A stretch of DNA of 64,000 nucleotides from Tritrichomonas musculus (Eukaryota > Parabasalia > Tritrichomonadida > Tritrichomonadidae): contig JAPFFF010000022.1 in NCBI GenBank assembly GCA_039105265.1, positions 434,001 to 498,000 of the forward strand, given 5' to 3'. This document shows positions 52,167 through 62,176 of this stretch, one piece after another (position 1 is the first letter of the stretch; the number at the start of each line of letters is the position of its first letter). A program made the translations under genes and the position numbers. Under the pieces are notes generated by a model, which saw only the letters and a program-made list of their open reading frames with translations, ran no database searches and had not been told where the DNA came from.

Positions 52167-53870
52167 ATGGCATATGATTTATATAATAATGCTAATGATA
52201 TTATTTTATATACAGCATGTAGGATAAGAGACTTTTATAATATTGCTGATTTTGAAAAACGAGCGAAGAAAAATATAAATGATTATTGCAGAAGTTATTT
52301 AGAAATTGATGTAAAGCCCAATGATATAAATAATTTTTACGCAATTCACAATAAAGAAATTATTAATATAGTGAAAAATCGAAAACAGCTTTATAAACAA
52401 TATGGTTATTATAATGATGATGATGATTTTACTGAACCTTATGATGATCTTGATATTGAAGTTGAACGAATAACTAGTTATAGAACTGTAATAAAAAATG
52501 CTAAAAAAGAATTGATGGAAAAGGTATTTAAAAACAAACGTAAATTATCACTTGACCAAGTACGAAAACTAGCAACATTTAAAGGATTAAAGGATAAAGA
52601 TATTGAGGATATTTACGCTAAATATTCTAAAGAATGGGAAGAACAGCATCCGGAAAAATTAGTTGCAAAAGATGAAGGAACTTTGTTCCCGAGCGCAAGC
52701 GAAGTACAGAAAGAAACATTCAATAATAAATTGAAAAAATACGTTATAGAACATATGAACGATAATTTATTAACATTTGAAGATTTCGAACGATTGATTC
52801 GTGGATGGAATAGAGGTAGGAAATCATTAAAAGAATGTTATGAAAATTATAAGAATTTGTATTTTAAACAGCCTGGTACAACAATACAATATACAGAAAC
52901 AAAAGATACTGGATTAATTGGTTATAAAAGTCCTGATAAAATTGAAGTTTTAAAAGGATTGTTTCCTAAAAAGCAAATCGTCGATAATACTGTTAAAGCA
53001 TCGTTTAATTTGAAATCGAATATTAAACGTTATCAACTTCATAAATGCGCTTCAAGGAATACATGGATTATTGATTTAATGTTTTGCGATAAATTAAGTT
53101 ATTTAGTAGCTATCAATGTAAATACTAAATATTTATATGTTGAATTAATGAATGATATAATTGAACCAAATGAGTTTTCCATAAAAGCAACTAAATCAAC
53201 AATTACGTATTTAAGAGCTTTAGATAGAATGATTAATAAAGGTATGAATGTAAAACATTTAATAGGTGATGGTGAATTAGCTTTTAATTCTAAGGAAGCT
53301 AAGGAAGCATATTATAATTCAAAAGGAATTGACTTTAAACCAGTTCCTCGTCAAGTTATGGGTGTATATCCTGAGTTTATGCAAAAAGAACGAAAAGCTG
53401 TAAAAACTGACCCATTACATGGTTCATTAGGAATTATTGATAGAGTGATTAGAACTATTAGAGATATTGCTTATAATATGAAAATTGGTATAATAACACC
53501 GAATATAATGAATGATATCGTTAAACAATATAATTACTCACCACATAAAGGATTGAGTAAATGGGCTGGCTTTAGTGTTTCGCCGAAAATGGTTAACGAT
53601 GACCCTGATTTAGAAGTATATATTGTGAGAAAAATAAATCAGGAAAATTATAATATAATGAACAAACCAGGATTTAAAATTAAAGTTGGTACGAATGTTA
53701 AAGTTTATAATGAAAAAGACACTATGAATAAACGTCGTGCAATTATTCAACCAGGCAGTTTTAAAGTTAATGGTTTTAAGAATGGTTTATATGAAGTTGA
53801 AGGAAATGTTAATGGTAAAAATAAAACTCAATTAATTCCTCGTTATAAATTAGATTTTATTTCGTCGTAA
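52167..53870 (+). CDS. Polinton integrase (rve fold)
   Basis: 567 aa, uninterrupted. Core motifs: WIIDLMFCDK (first Asp, about residue 303), LIGDGELAFNS (second Asp, about 370), SLGIIDRVIRTIRDIAYNMKIG (third acidic position, Asp instead of the usual Glu, as in B). C-terminal domain PGSFKVNGFKNGLYEVEG is complete here, unlike B. An insertion of about a dozen residues (EGTLFPSASEVQ, about 169-181), coded by a hairpin unit at 52677-52702, is absent from B. The stop lies in a TTCGTC-GTAA-GACGAA hairpin. It would insert element DNA and make the 5-bp duplication seen at the ends. Confidence 0.85.
   Translation: MAYDLYNNANDIILYTACRIRDFYNIADFEKRAKKNINDYCRSYLEIDVKPNDINNFYAIHNKEIINIVKNRKQLYKQYGYYNDDDDFTEPYDDLDIEVERITSYRTVIKNAKKELMEKVFKNKRKLSLDQVRKLATFKGLKDKDIEDIYAKYSKEWEEQHPEKLVAKDEGTLFPSASEVQKETFNNKLKKYVIEHMNDNLLTFEDFERLIRGWNRGRKSLKECYENYKNLYFKQPGTTIQYTETKDTGLIGYKSPDKIEVLKGLFPKKQIVDNTVKASFNLKSNIKRYQLHKCASRNTWIIDLMFCDKLSYLVAINVNTKYLYVELMNDIIEPNEFSIKATKSTITYLRALDRMINKGMNVKHLIGDGELAFNSKEAKEAYYNSKGIDFKPVPRQVMGVYPEFMQKERKAVKTDPLHGSLGIIDRVIRTIRDIAYNMKIGIITPNIMNDIVKQYNYSPHKGLSKWAGFSVSPKMVNDDPDLEVYIVRKINQENYNIMNKPGFKIKVGTNVKVYNEKDTMNKRRAIIQPGSFKVNGFKNGLYEVEGNVNGKNKTQLIPRYKLDFISS
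52677..52702. repeat. Hairpin insertion inside integrase coding sequence
   Basis: GGAAC-TTT-GTTCC (52677-52689) followed by GAGCGCAAGCGAA, a word also found at 51813 and 53933. The frame is kept. Confidence 0.75.
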
Positions 53871-53956
53871 GACGAAGGATTTGTTTCAAATCCAGAGTCT
53901 ACGGCTTACTCAAGGAAAAAGGCTTTGCCATTGAGCGCAAGCGAATCAAAGATTTC
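53861..53956. repeat. Hairpin array between integrase and polymerase ends
   Basis: TTCGTC-GTAA-GACGAA, GGATTTG-TTT-CAAATCC, AAAGGC-TTT-GCC, GAGCGCAAGCGAA and GAATC-AAA-GATTTC. Stops of both convergent genes lie inside. The third and fourth units repeat 51798-51825 nearly exactly. Confidence 0.8.
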
Positions 53957-55554
53957 TTTTAAAATACTCACTACGTTTTCCTTCTTCGTATGTTGTTTTA
54001 ATAGTTCGTGAGAATGATTTAACTGTTGAGACAGTCATATTTTTATTCATCGCAAAGCATGGCTGACCTTGGGTAAGGTCGAAGGTTTGACTTTTTCCTT
54101 CATATATTGAACGGTATAGTTCCATATAATTCGCATGATACCATCTATCAGCTGCATATTTAATTGATGCTTGTGTTAAACCTTTACCTCGTATCATATA
54201 GTCGGTTTGTCCTGTTGAATCCTGTAATTTATCGATGTACATTTTCTTCATTAGGAAATATGATTATATAGAAACTGGCATTTCGTCGTGATTATTAATT
54301 GTTGGGAAATCACTGTGAAATTGACCTAAATCAGTACCGATTAATTCACGATTATATTTTTCTCTAAATGCTTTAACTAATTTAGGTAAATCTTCAACTT
54401 CAATATGCATACTATCGGTATCTTGATAGTAAATATGACAACCGATATTATAAGCTAAAACCATTACCTCATTCATAATACGTTTTGACATTGCTAAGAC
54501 TTGGATACCCAATAATGAAAAGTTAAAATGTTTATCAATTGGTTTTAAAGTTTTTACGGCATGAATATTTGAATCAGCTATTTCTATATCTTCAACGATT
54601 TTATAATAATTTTTAATCCAATATTTATTTAATGCTTCTTCGTTATCAAAATATTTATAATCTTTATCAACAGGTCTTTCAATAGTTTTACCATAACATG
54701 AATTCATGATAAGCTTATATAATTGTTGTAATGGATTTTTCTGCTTCTTATATTCTAAGCGTTTATTAAATATTTTGCGAATCTCTTTTTGAATGGTATA
54801 ATCTCGTTTGCCATACCATGCATAGCCACGTAATATTTCGAATTCTATTTGTTGGTATTCTATTAAGTCTTCAAGAGTGATATTATCAACAACCATATTT
54901 AAAGTTTCACCTTCTGCTAAATTATCGTCATTAAGATTAAGGCCGTTTACTTTTCTAACAATAAGTGGAAAATGATAATGCTTATTAACTTTTGTTATTT
55001 TAATTTCTACAATGTAAGCTCCTTTATCTTGAAAATATTTTAAAAATTCATCTCGTTTTGCATTAACTTTTTTAACATTAATAACTTGAGGTTTTCCTTC
55101 AACAGTATATAAACGAGCCATTGCTGAAGGATATAAACTTACAGCGTCAAAATCACTTAATGGTTTTGTTGTATGCCATTTCTTATTATATGCTGTCATA
55201 CAACGACCACCATAAACTGCATGAGAACAGAATTTACGAACATGACCACCTATTTTATAAAGATTACCATTTGGATAAAATACTTTTTTATTAAATACTT
55301 CATTAGCAAGTGATGATATTGATATATAATTAAAAGGGTCAATGTCAAAATCTTTTATAAAACCATTTCTAAATTCATTAAATCCTAAACGTAATATATT
55401 AACGTCTTGTTGGCAATAAAAGCTTGCATATTTCCACATATCAAAATGGTTTTCATCAATACGACAACCAGGGATATTATCAATATTTGAATTAAATAAT
55501 TTATAATCTTCAGCTGTCCAAATTTTAGCTTCTAATAATCCGGCTTCATTAATA

Positions 55555-55581
55555 GAGCCGATGGCTCTCGGGACTCCGTCC
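55555..55581. repeat. Hairpin insertion inside polymerase coding sequence
   Basis: GAGCC-GAT-GGCTC (55555-55567) and GGAC-TCC-GTCC (55571-55581) encode about ten residues (SKDGVPRAIG) missing from the B polymerase at the same place; the frame is kept. Confidence 0.75.
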
Positions 55582-55731
55582 TTTGAGCCTATATTTGATT
55601 TAAGCCTTTCGAGCGTGTAATACTTATATGGGAATATTTCTTTTTGAATATTTGGGATGTTGAACATTTGAGGAAGCTGTGATAACTTGCATGATAATAT
55701 AGGTAATGTATCTTTAAAATGTAATGTTTTG

Positions 55732-55797
55732 CCTTTATATTTTATATCATCTTTCATTGTTTTACCTTTATATTTTATATCAGCTTTCATTGTTTTC
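55732..55797 (-). repeat. 33-bp tandem duplication in the polymerase gene
   Basis: Two 33-bp units (55732-55764, 55765-55797) differ at two positions and add 11 residues between the exonuclease motifs compared with B. Confidence 0.8.
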
Positions 55798-57660
55798 GTT
55801 CCTTTAATTATTGAATTATATAAGCCATATTGTGCTAACATTCTTATATCGTATGCTAAATTATGAAAATATATAACTGCTCCATCTGGTAAATATTCTA
55901 ATAATTGATTGTTGCAATCTTCACCTCGAAATGCTTTATTAATTTTACCGTTTTGTGATTGAAGAACACACATAAAAGCTTTGTGAATATTCCCTGAAAC
56001 ATCAGCTTCAAAATCTGCATACCAATATGTAGGGTCGGCTGCTTTAGGGTTATTTTTAACTTTTGGCGGTGCTATTAATTTTGTGCAACTTCCAGGGTCA
56101 TATTCTAAATTAATATTTGATATATCTGTTTCAATTTCATTATAAAATACTGTATTTAATATTCTATATTGTCCAAAAGTAATTGGTTTAAAATATCCTT
56201 GTTTGAATAGTTCTCTTACAAGATTTGATGATGATATATAATAACGTGCATTTATCCAATGATTACTATGATATTCTTTATCAAATTTATCGGGTTCTAT
56301 ATTTTGGTTAAGGTTTTTGATATAATAATTGCTAAATGGTGTTTTCTCTTCGATGAAATAATGATTCTCGAATATGTTGAATGTATGAGTATGTTGTGGT
56401 TCAGCATCTTTAAATCCCATATATGATTTACTATTTTTATTTTCACGTGAGCGAACTGTTTGCTTTTTGCATTTTGCAGATTCATTAATATATGATAACT
56501 TAATTTTAATCTTAAATTCTTCACATAATTTATTAATTGATGATTGTGATAAGTATCTGTTATTAATTCTTAAACGAATTTTATTTAACTCATCATCTTT
56601 ATAACTTCCTGTTTGTTTAAGTGCATATATAAAACAGCAATCATTTAATTCTTCTCTTTGGATGCCTTTATCATTTAATAATGAATCGAATATTTGTAAT
56701 CGTTTAAGATAATCAATTATTTTTATTGGTACTTTATCAGTTGTGAGATATTGAAAGAATGAACCACCAACATCATTATTACCTTTATATTTATTAAATT
56801 TACTAAACGCAATTGCTGAAAATAATGACCAAGGAGGTAAATCTTGACCACCTTTTTCATAAAAGTATTCAGCCGGTTTTTTGTCAATATTGAATATAAA
56901 GTTTTCTTCAGTGAAATTATTCATTAGTTTATTATAATTTTCAGGGTTTAATTGTTTTGTATACCAATGACCATTAACTTTATAATGTAATTTATATTTC
57001 TCAATAATTGGTAATGTTGAGATATTTTCATTAAAGAAATTTAGAAGTAATGGAAATATTTTTTTCCTACCATAATTATTTAATCGTTCAAAATCGATTT
57101 CCCAATTTGTAGGAGTTCGTTCTAAATTCTCCATTATTTCTTTTATTATTTGATCTTGTTCTTCATTATTTCGTTTCCATTTGTTATAATCATTAACTTC
57201 TTTAATGCGCTGTTGTTTAAATTTTGTTTTTAATTGTTTTCGTTTGAAATCATATAATTTATCTGGTATTTGCTTATATTTATTTTTAATATTTTTGAAT
57301 AGTTCATCATCGGCTCTTTTTTGTTCTCTATTCTTATATTCATCAGTATCAATATATCGTTGTAATGGTTGTGGTGATGGAATATTTAAACCTTTAGCGA
57401 ACCAATACATAGAATCATAATTATTATCACCATCATATCCATTATCAAATAATATTTCTATATTAGTTTCAATTAAGTAATCACGTAAAAGTTTTTCATT
57501 TTTGAAATCCTGTTTTAAACTTTCAACAAAGGAAATATCATTATCATTTAATAAAGTTAATAATTCAATTAATTTTTCAGTAGATGAATTTTCAAGTGTC
57601 ATTTTTTTTTATGCAAGTAAAAAAAATATTTTATAAAAAATATAATGCATAAAATTTTTT

Positions 57661-57676
57661 GATTGAAATGTGATAT
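57661..57676 (-). promoter_or_regulatory. ATATCACATTTCAATC upstream motif (polymerase)
   Basis: About 60 bp before the polymerase ATG. The same motif precedes the 57724-58155 gene (58223-58238), and variants precede both left-end genes of element D and the polymerase fragment of remnant E. Candidate promoter or 5' leader element. Confidence 0.4.
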
Positions 57677-57723
57677 AAAAAATATTTATAAAATATTTTT
57701 AATTTTAAAAATATTATAATCAT

Positions 57724-58155
57724 TTAATCATATTTTAAAGATTCTTCACATTCAAAATTTAATTCAGCTATATATTCTAATAATTCATCTTTGTCATTAG
57801 TATCAATAGAATTATTACTATTAATTATATCATAGAATGCTGATAATATATTTTGATATCGTTGAGCATCTTCAATTATTATACTCATGATATCGTCATT
57901 ATTATAATGATTTATTACCATAGATTTCCATTCAGCACATTTATTATTAATAATAATATTCAATTCATCTAATATACGTTTATATTCTGTATAAGCTTCA
58001 TAAAACGACGTAGTCGCGGGACCTAGAGGTCCTAGGACGGAGTCCCGGGAACCATCAGTTCCTTCATATATGATAGGTTCGTTTTCATTATTGCTTATGA
58101 TAAGTTCGTTTTCATTAATAAAAAACTCGGTTGTATTGAAATGTGGGATTGGCAT
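57724..58155 (-). CDS. Hypothetical protein upstream of the polymerase, with hairpin-coded insert
   Basis: 143 aa, acidic. N-terminus MPIPHFNTTEFFINENEL, then a segment (GTDGSRDSVLGPLGPATTS, residues about 32-50) coded by four consecutive hairpins (58006-58062), then a helical remainder (YTEYKRILDELNIIINNKCAEW). The unlike composition of that segment suggests it is an insertion. The gene occupies the place of the 160-aa gene in element D but no clear similarity is seen. Function unknown. Confidence 0.5.
   Translation of the reverse strand: MPIPHFNTTEFFINENELIISNNENEPIIYEGTDGSRDSVLGPLGPATTSFYEAYTEYKRILDELNIIINNKCAEWKSMVINHYNNDDIMSIIIEDAQRYQNILSAFYDIINSNNSIDTNDKDELLEYIAELNFECEESLKYD
58006..58062. 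repeat. Four-hairpin array inside a coding sequence
   Basis: CGAC-GTA-GTCG, GGACC-TAGA-GGTCC, GGAC-GGA-GTCC and GGAAC-CATCA-GTTCC. The frame is kept across the array. Confidence 0.75.
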
Positions 58156-58222
58156 TTTTTTTATGTCTATTTTATATGTGATAAAAAATTAAATTAATAA
58201 AAATAAATCACATAAAATTTTT

Positions 58223-58238
58223 GATTGAAATGTGATAT
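58223..58238 (-). promoter_or_regulatory. ATATCACATTTCAATC upstream motif (143-aa gene)
   Basis: Second copy of the motif at 57661-57676, about 70 bp before the ATG at 58155; surrounding bases (TTTATAAAATATTTT) are also duplicated. Confidence 0.4.
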
Positions 58239-58257
58239 AAAAATATTTATAAAATAT

Positions 58258-58987
58258 TTTCTTTTTGGAGAACGTTTATTTATAAAATTTTTTTGGAGAA
58301 CGTTTATTTATAAAATTTTTTTGGAGAACGTTTATTTATACAATTTTTTTTGGAGAACGTTTATTTATAAAATATTTTTGGAGAACGTTTATTTATAAAA
58401 TTTTTTTCGAAAAAATTTTTATAAAAATTTTTACTATCTGCGGAATATGCGGACGGTTATTATTAATTTCAATGTTCCGCAGCGGTTAGCAGATTCTATT
58501 TTATATATAACGGTTATTTGCGGAATCTGCGGACGGTTATTAAAATTTTATTCGTTATTTGCGGAATCTGCGGACGGTTATTAAAGATTAATTCGTTATT
58601 TGCGGAATCTGCGGACGGTTATTAAAATTTTATTCGTTATTTGCGGAATCTGCGGACGGTTATTAAAGATTAATTCGTTATTTGCGGAATCTGCGGACGG
58701 TTATTAAAATTAATTCGTTAGTTGGAATCTGCGGACGGTTATTAAAATTTTTTAAAAATTATTTTCGGTTTGCATTTATGCATTCGCTTTAATACATTAG
58801 TATAAATTATTATGTATAAAATTAATTTGTGAGCAATTATTGGTTTAGGAGGTCATTTTTACCATTAAATTTTGTGTTATGCTTGATAAATGAAATTGTA
58901 AGTCGGCATTTGTAAGGGCTCGGTGATTTTGGCAAAAAGTCAGGGTTTCGGGACTTGTACCGAAATCATGACTTTTATATACTAACT
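58258..58987. repeat. Right TIR of element C
   Basis: Inverse of the left TIR, with six rather than five AATAACCGTCCGCAGATTCC units (about 58500-58745) in a different order of subtypes, and the same short TTTATAAATAAACGTTCTCC block (58262-58410). Terminal hairpin at 58935-58976, then TTATA duplication. Confidence 0.9.
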
Positions 58988-58992
58988 TTATA

Positions 58993-60937
58993 ATTATTAT
59001 GAAATATATTTTATTATAGCAAAGTTATAGAAAATACCTTTGATAGGAAAAGACTGTCTACCCTTCTATTTTTTTCAATACTTAAAACAATTTTCATCTA
59101 CAATTTCACAATAATTATAACTAATAATTTCATTTTTTCATTAAACATTAACAAATGCATGAATTCTGATCTAAAAAGTTATATGACAAGATATATTACA
59201 TCTGATATTGTCAGAATTTTAAGCAGAAAATTTTCCAGTTTACCAAAGATAACTTTTTACCAAGCAAATTTACAATATCAATGTCATGTATTGGAGCTAA
59301 TGTCAGTTGAGATTTGCTTTTTTATTACATTTTATTTTTACTTTTATTCTTAACTTTTTGATATCAAAAACAACGGTAATTCGATGTAAAATCTAGATAA
59401 AAACATAAAAGATCTTTTATATCATATTTATTTTTTAAAATTTTAAAATTATAACATACGATAATAATAAGGTAGTATGTTATTTCTCAAAATATAATAT
59501 ATATAATATATTTTGAGTTTCAATTTCATTTGTGTTTTGTAAAAACTTCTCTTTCTTATTTATATATTCATCCAATAAGTTCATTGAACATTATGGTTCT
59601 TCTTGATGGAAAATGATTTTAAATATTTTTTAATAATAAATGAACTTCATGATTGAATCAGATATTATTCTTTTTATAATTTACAAAATGATTAAATAAT
59701 TTTTCAAGATGTCAAGTTTAAACAAAATAATACCCTTGCTAATAAAATAGTATTAAATAATCGATTTCTATGTGAAATCAGATAATAAATTTTATATTAT
59801 TGGCTTAAATCAGGTAATATTATATATTAAAGAATCATCAATAAACATTCTTGCATATCTTTTTTTTGGGTAAAAATTATATTATTCAATTTATTTTTTA
59901 TCAAATACAAAACTTCATTTTATACAAACTTTCAAATTTGAATTCAGTGAAATTAAACAAATTTTCAAAAAATATTTATTCAAATAAAGAGAATCGCTTA
60001 TTTTCAAAGAATATAAATCAATCAGATATCATGATTTGGACAATAATTATATGATATATTCTAAATATAGAAAAGTCTGGAGTGGTTCCATACATGCGGC
60101 AAAACTGGTTCATTTCATTGAAAAAGAAGAATTTTTAATTATTAAAGAAGATAATACATGGCAAAGCTGACTTGTTTTTCATGATTTCAAAGGAGATAAT
60201 GAAAATTTTCATAAAAAACAATCAAATATTGGTGAGATGTCGACCGGTTAATCGTCTTACTATATGAAAAAAAAATTGAAAAAGGCTCTGAAAATTGAAT
60301 GGTTCGGAAATTTGCATATCAGTTTACCAATTGAACTGCAAACTATCAATGATGCGAGTTAATGTGAACCATATTAAAAATATATTTTGTTGTTCTCGTA
60401 ATAGAAGTTATTCAGTTTTTTGATAGTATATTTGGTCGCACTATTCATTTTGAAATTTTCTTAAATTTTTCATTATCAGCGAGCTCTCCCCTGACACACT
60501 CTTCGACAACATCAACAACATCAACAACAACAGAAAAGATCATTGACATCAATATGAAAAGACTGAATTGATCGATTTCTCTGTTTCAACTATTCAAAAA
60601 GATTCTAGCTGGATGTAGAAAGTAGATGGTATTGATTTTTTTTTTTAAAAAAATAGCTTGAATTCATGAGTTGCGTGCTTGCACTTCCAGACAAATCACC
60701 ACAAATAATTGAAAACTTTTGTCACACTTTATTGAAATATGTTAATCCAAAAATGCTGAATACAAGAGTGATAAACAGTGGTACCCAAAATGTGCCCAAA
60801 CAACAGAAAAAGTGTCAATTGAAGTGAATTCAAAGAAACATCTTCAAGCATTTGAACACCTCTTTCATAATAACAAAATTTAAGAAATAACAACAAAAAT
60901 TCTGAATTTGATTTTGGGTGTAACGATGAATATGAAG
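58993..60937. other. Gene-free stretch between elements C and D
   Basis: AT-rich with no supported gene; small frames at 59159 and 59851 are low-complexity. From about 60055 to 60900 composition is less AT-rich and broken frames occur (for example around 60060-60370), which could be an old, decayed gene or transposon that I cannot identify. A short CAACATCAACAA run lies near 60510. Confidence 0.4.
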
Positions 60938-60951
60938 AGCGTCATATGTAT

Positions 60952-60990
60952 TTACTGTGATTTTAGACCTTCGGTCTAAAACCCCAGTAA
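60952..60990. repeat. Terminal hairpin of element D
   Basis: TTACTG (60952-60957) pairs with CAGTAA (60985-60990). Inside, TTTTAGACC pairs with GGTCTAAAA around TTC, a perfect 9-bp stem. Spacers are TGA and CCC. Confidence 0.7.
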
Positions 60991-61161
60991 CTCAAGAATT
61001 TAAACCCATAACTTTAAACCCGAACATATTATTCAATTTTCAACACCACTTATTCATCACCCCTTCATAAATGATTTTCATAAATTTTATCCTCAAATCT
61101 CAAAAGTCAAAAATTGAAATCATAAATTTTATACGTAAAAGATTAAATTTATTTTAATTAA

Positions 61162-61500
61162 AATGAAAAATATTAAAGCAGCAAATTGAATGAAAAAATT
61201 TTAGCAGCAAATTGAATGAAAAATATTAAAGCAGCAAATTGAATGAAAAAATTTTAGCAGTAAATTGAATGAAAAAATTTTAGCAGCAAATTGAATGAAA
61301 AAATGCAAAATTGAAGGTGATTTTACGGTTATTATTTTAGAAATTTTTTCATAAAATTTTTTAAAATCCGTTATTTGCAAAAATGCATTAATTGAATACT
61401 CTCACAAATTATAAAATTTTAAAAAATCCGTTATTTGCAAAAATACATTAATTGAATACTCACACAAATCGAAAAAATTTTTATAAATAAACGTTCACCA
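61162..61500. repeat. Two tandem-repeat blocks in the element D leader
   Basis: About five units of AGCAGCAAATTGAATGAAAAA type (61175-61306), then two units of about 60 bp with AAATCCGTTATTTGCAAAAA and GCATTAATTGAATACTC (about 61364-61470). A TTTATAAATAAACGTTC word near 61480 is shared with the element C TIR. Confidence 0.7.
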
Positions 61501-61548
61501 CAAATTATAAAATTATTTTATCATAGCATTTAGACAAAAAAATTTTTC

Positions 61549-61560
61549 ATATCACATGTC
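61549..61560 (+). promoter_or_regulatory. ATATCACATGTC upstream motif (160-aa gene)
   Basis: 54 bp before ATG 61614. A near-identical leader (ATATTACATGTC, 62109-62120, then AAAAATAAATCTAATT and ATCTAATATAAAAATATG) precedes the polymerase at 62177. Confidence 0.4.
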
Positions 61561-61613
61561 AAAAAAATAAATCTAATTTTATTTTAATTTAATTTTTTAT
61601 CTAATATAAAAAT

Positions 61614-62096
61614 ATGACTAAATCAATTGTTGATAACAAAATGAATAAATTATATAAACAAATTAATAAATATTATAAAACAATAAATCGTAAAATGTTA
61701 AAACAAATTGTAAAGCGTACTGATGAAATAACAGATTTATATTATGAATACGTAAATCCTGATATGAATGATAAAGAGAAGCGACAAAATGAAAATGCTT
61801 TATTGACCAAAAGAATTTTAAATAATGAAAAGTGTAACGAAGTTTGTACATTTAACGGTGTTTTAACTTTCATTTGCGGAATTTATCATTTTCTTTATGC
61901 TTACGACAACGAACCGAATAAATTATTCCATCATTGTAATATTTGGGATTTCATGCATTGCACACTTCATGAATTCGATATGGAAAAGAAATTTATGTTT
62001 CTATTTAATGATGAAAATATACCCGAAACGGTTGAAAGATTTTTAAATATTGACGATTATGAAATAATGGAATTATTAAAATTAAATTTTAATTGA
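61614..62096 (+). CDS. Hypothetical protein of element D
   Basis: 160 aa. Lys-rich helical N-terminus (MNKLYKQINKYYKTINRKMLKQIV), then a Cys/His-containing region (CNEVCTFNGVLTFICGIYHFLY, HHCNIWDFMHCTLHEFD) and a C-terminal helix. The Cys and His residues could bind a metal, but no known finger pattern is seen. Remnant E preserves its last 60 residues almost unchanged. It precedes the polymerase with a duplicated leader, so the two genes may be co-regulated. Function unknown. Confidence 0.55.
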   Translation: MTKSIVDNKMNKLYKQINKYYKTINRKMLKQIVKRTDEITDLYYEYVNPDMNDKEKRQNENALLTKRILNNEKCNEVCTFNGVLTFICGIYHFLYAYDNEPNKLFHHCNIWDFMHCTLHEFDMEKKFMFLFNDENIPETVERFLNIDDYEIMELLKLNFN

Positions 62097-62176
62097 ATAA
62101 TTATTTTTATATTACATGTCTCAAAAATAAATCTAATTAATTTTTTATTTTTTAATTTTTTATCTAATATAAAAAT

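Larger units (their letters stand above)
53946..57602 (-). pseudogene. polB: Family B DNA polymerase, protein-primed type, with one in-frame TAA
   Basis: From ATG 57602 the frame runs 1112 codons to TAA (54261-54263 region) and continues in the same frame to TGA at 53946. The stop replaces a Glu codon of the B homologue (MPESIESFF versus MPVSI-stop-SYF). Exonuclease motifs YADFEAD, HNLAYD, YCQQDV; polymerase motifs DFDAVSLYPS, KLIMNSCYGK and YYQDTDS all intact. N-terminal DDCCFIYAL/ENHYFIEE region as in B. Two lineage-specific changes: a 33-bp tandem duplication (55732-55797, MKADIKYKGKT/MKDDIKYKGKT) and a hairpin-coded insertion (55555-55581). The lost tail carries the conserved FDLTQGQPCF segment. 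Confidence 0.9.
37266..58987. mobile_element. Element C: complete Polinton/Maverick, about 21.7 kb
   Basis: Inverted termini AGTTAGTATATAAAAGTCA (37266) and its complement (ending 58987) are flanked by the direct 5-bp duplication TTATA (37261-37265 and 58988-58992). TIRs of about 690 and 730 bp differ mainly in tandem-repeat number. The gene set is collinear with element B but inverted. It is longer than B because of a 2.3-kb transposon in the fibre gene, longer TIRs and extra small genes. Codon use is more AT-rich than in B. It is dotted with short hairpin arrays absent from B. Confidence 0.95.

Noticed and set aside
59159-60054. ORFs of 64 and 67 codons between elements C and D
   Set aside because: Low-complexity Phe/Tyr/Asn-rich translations of AT-rich DNA with no homologue in the window.
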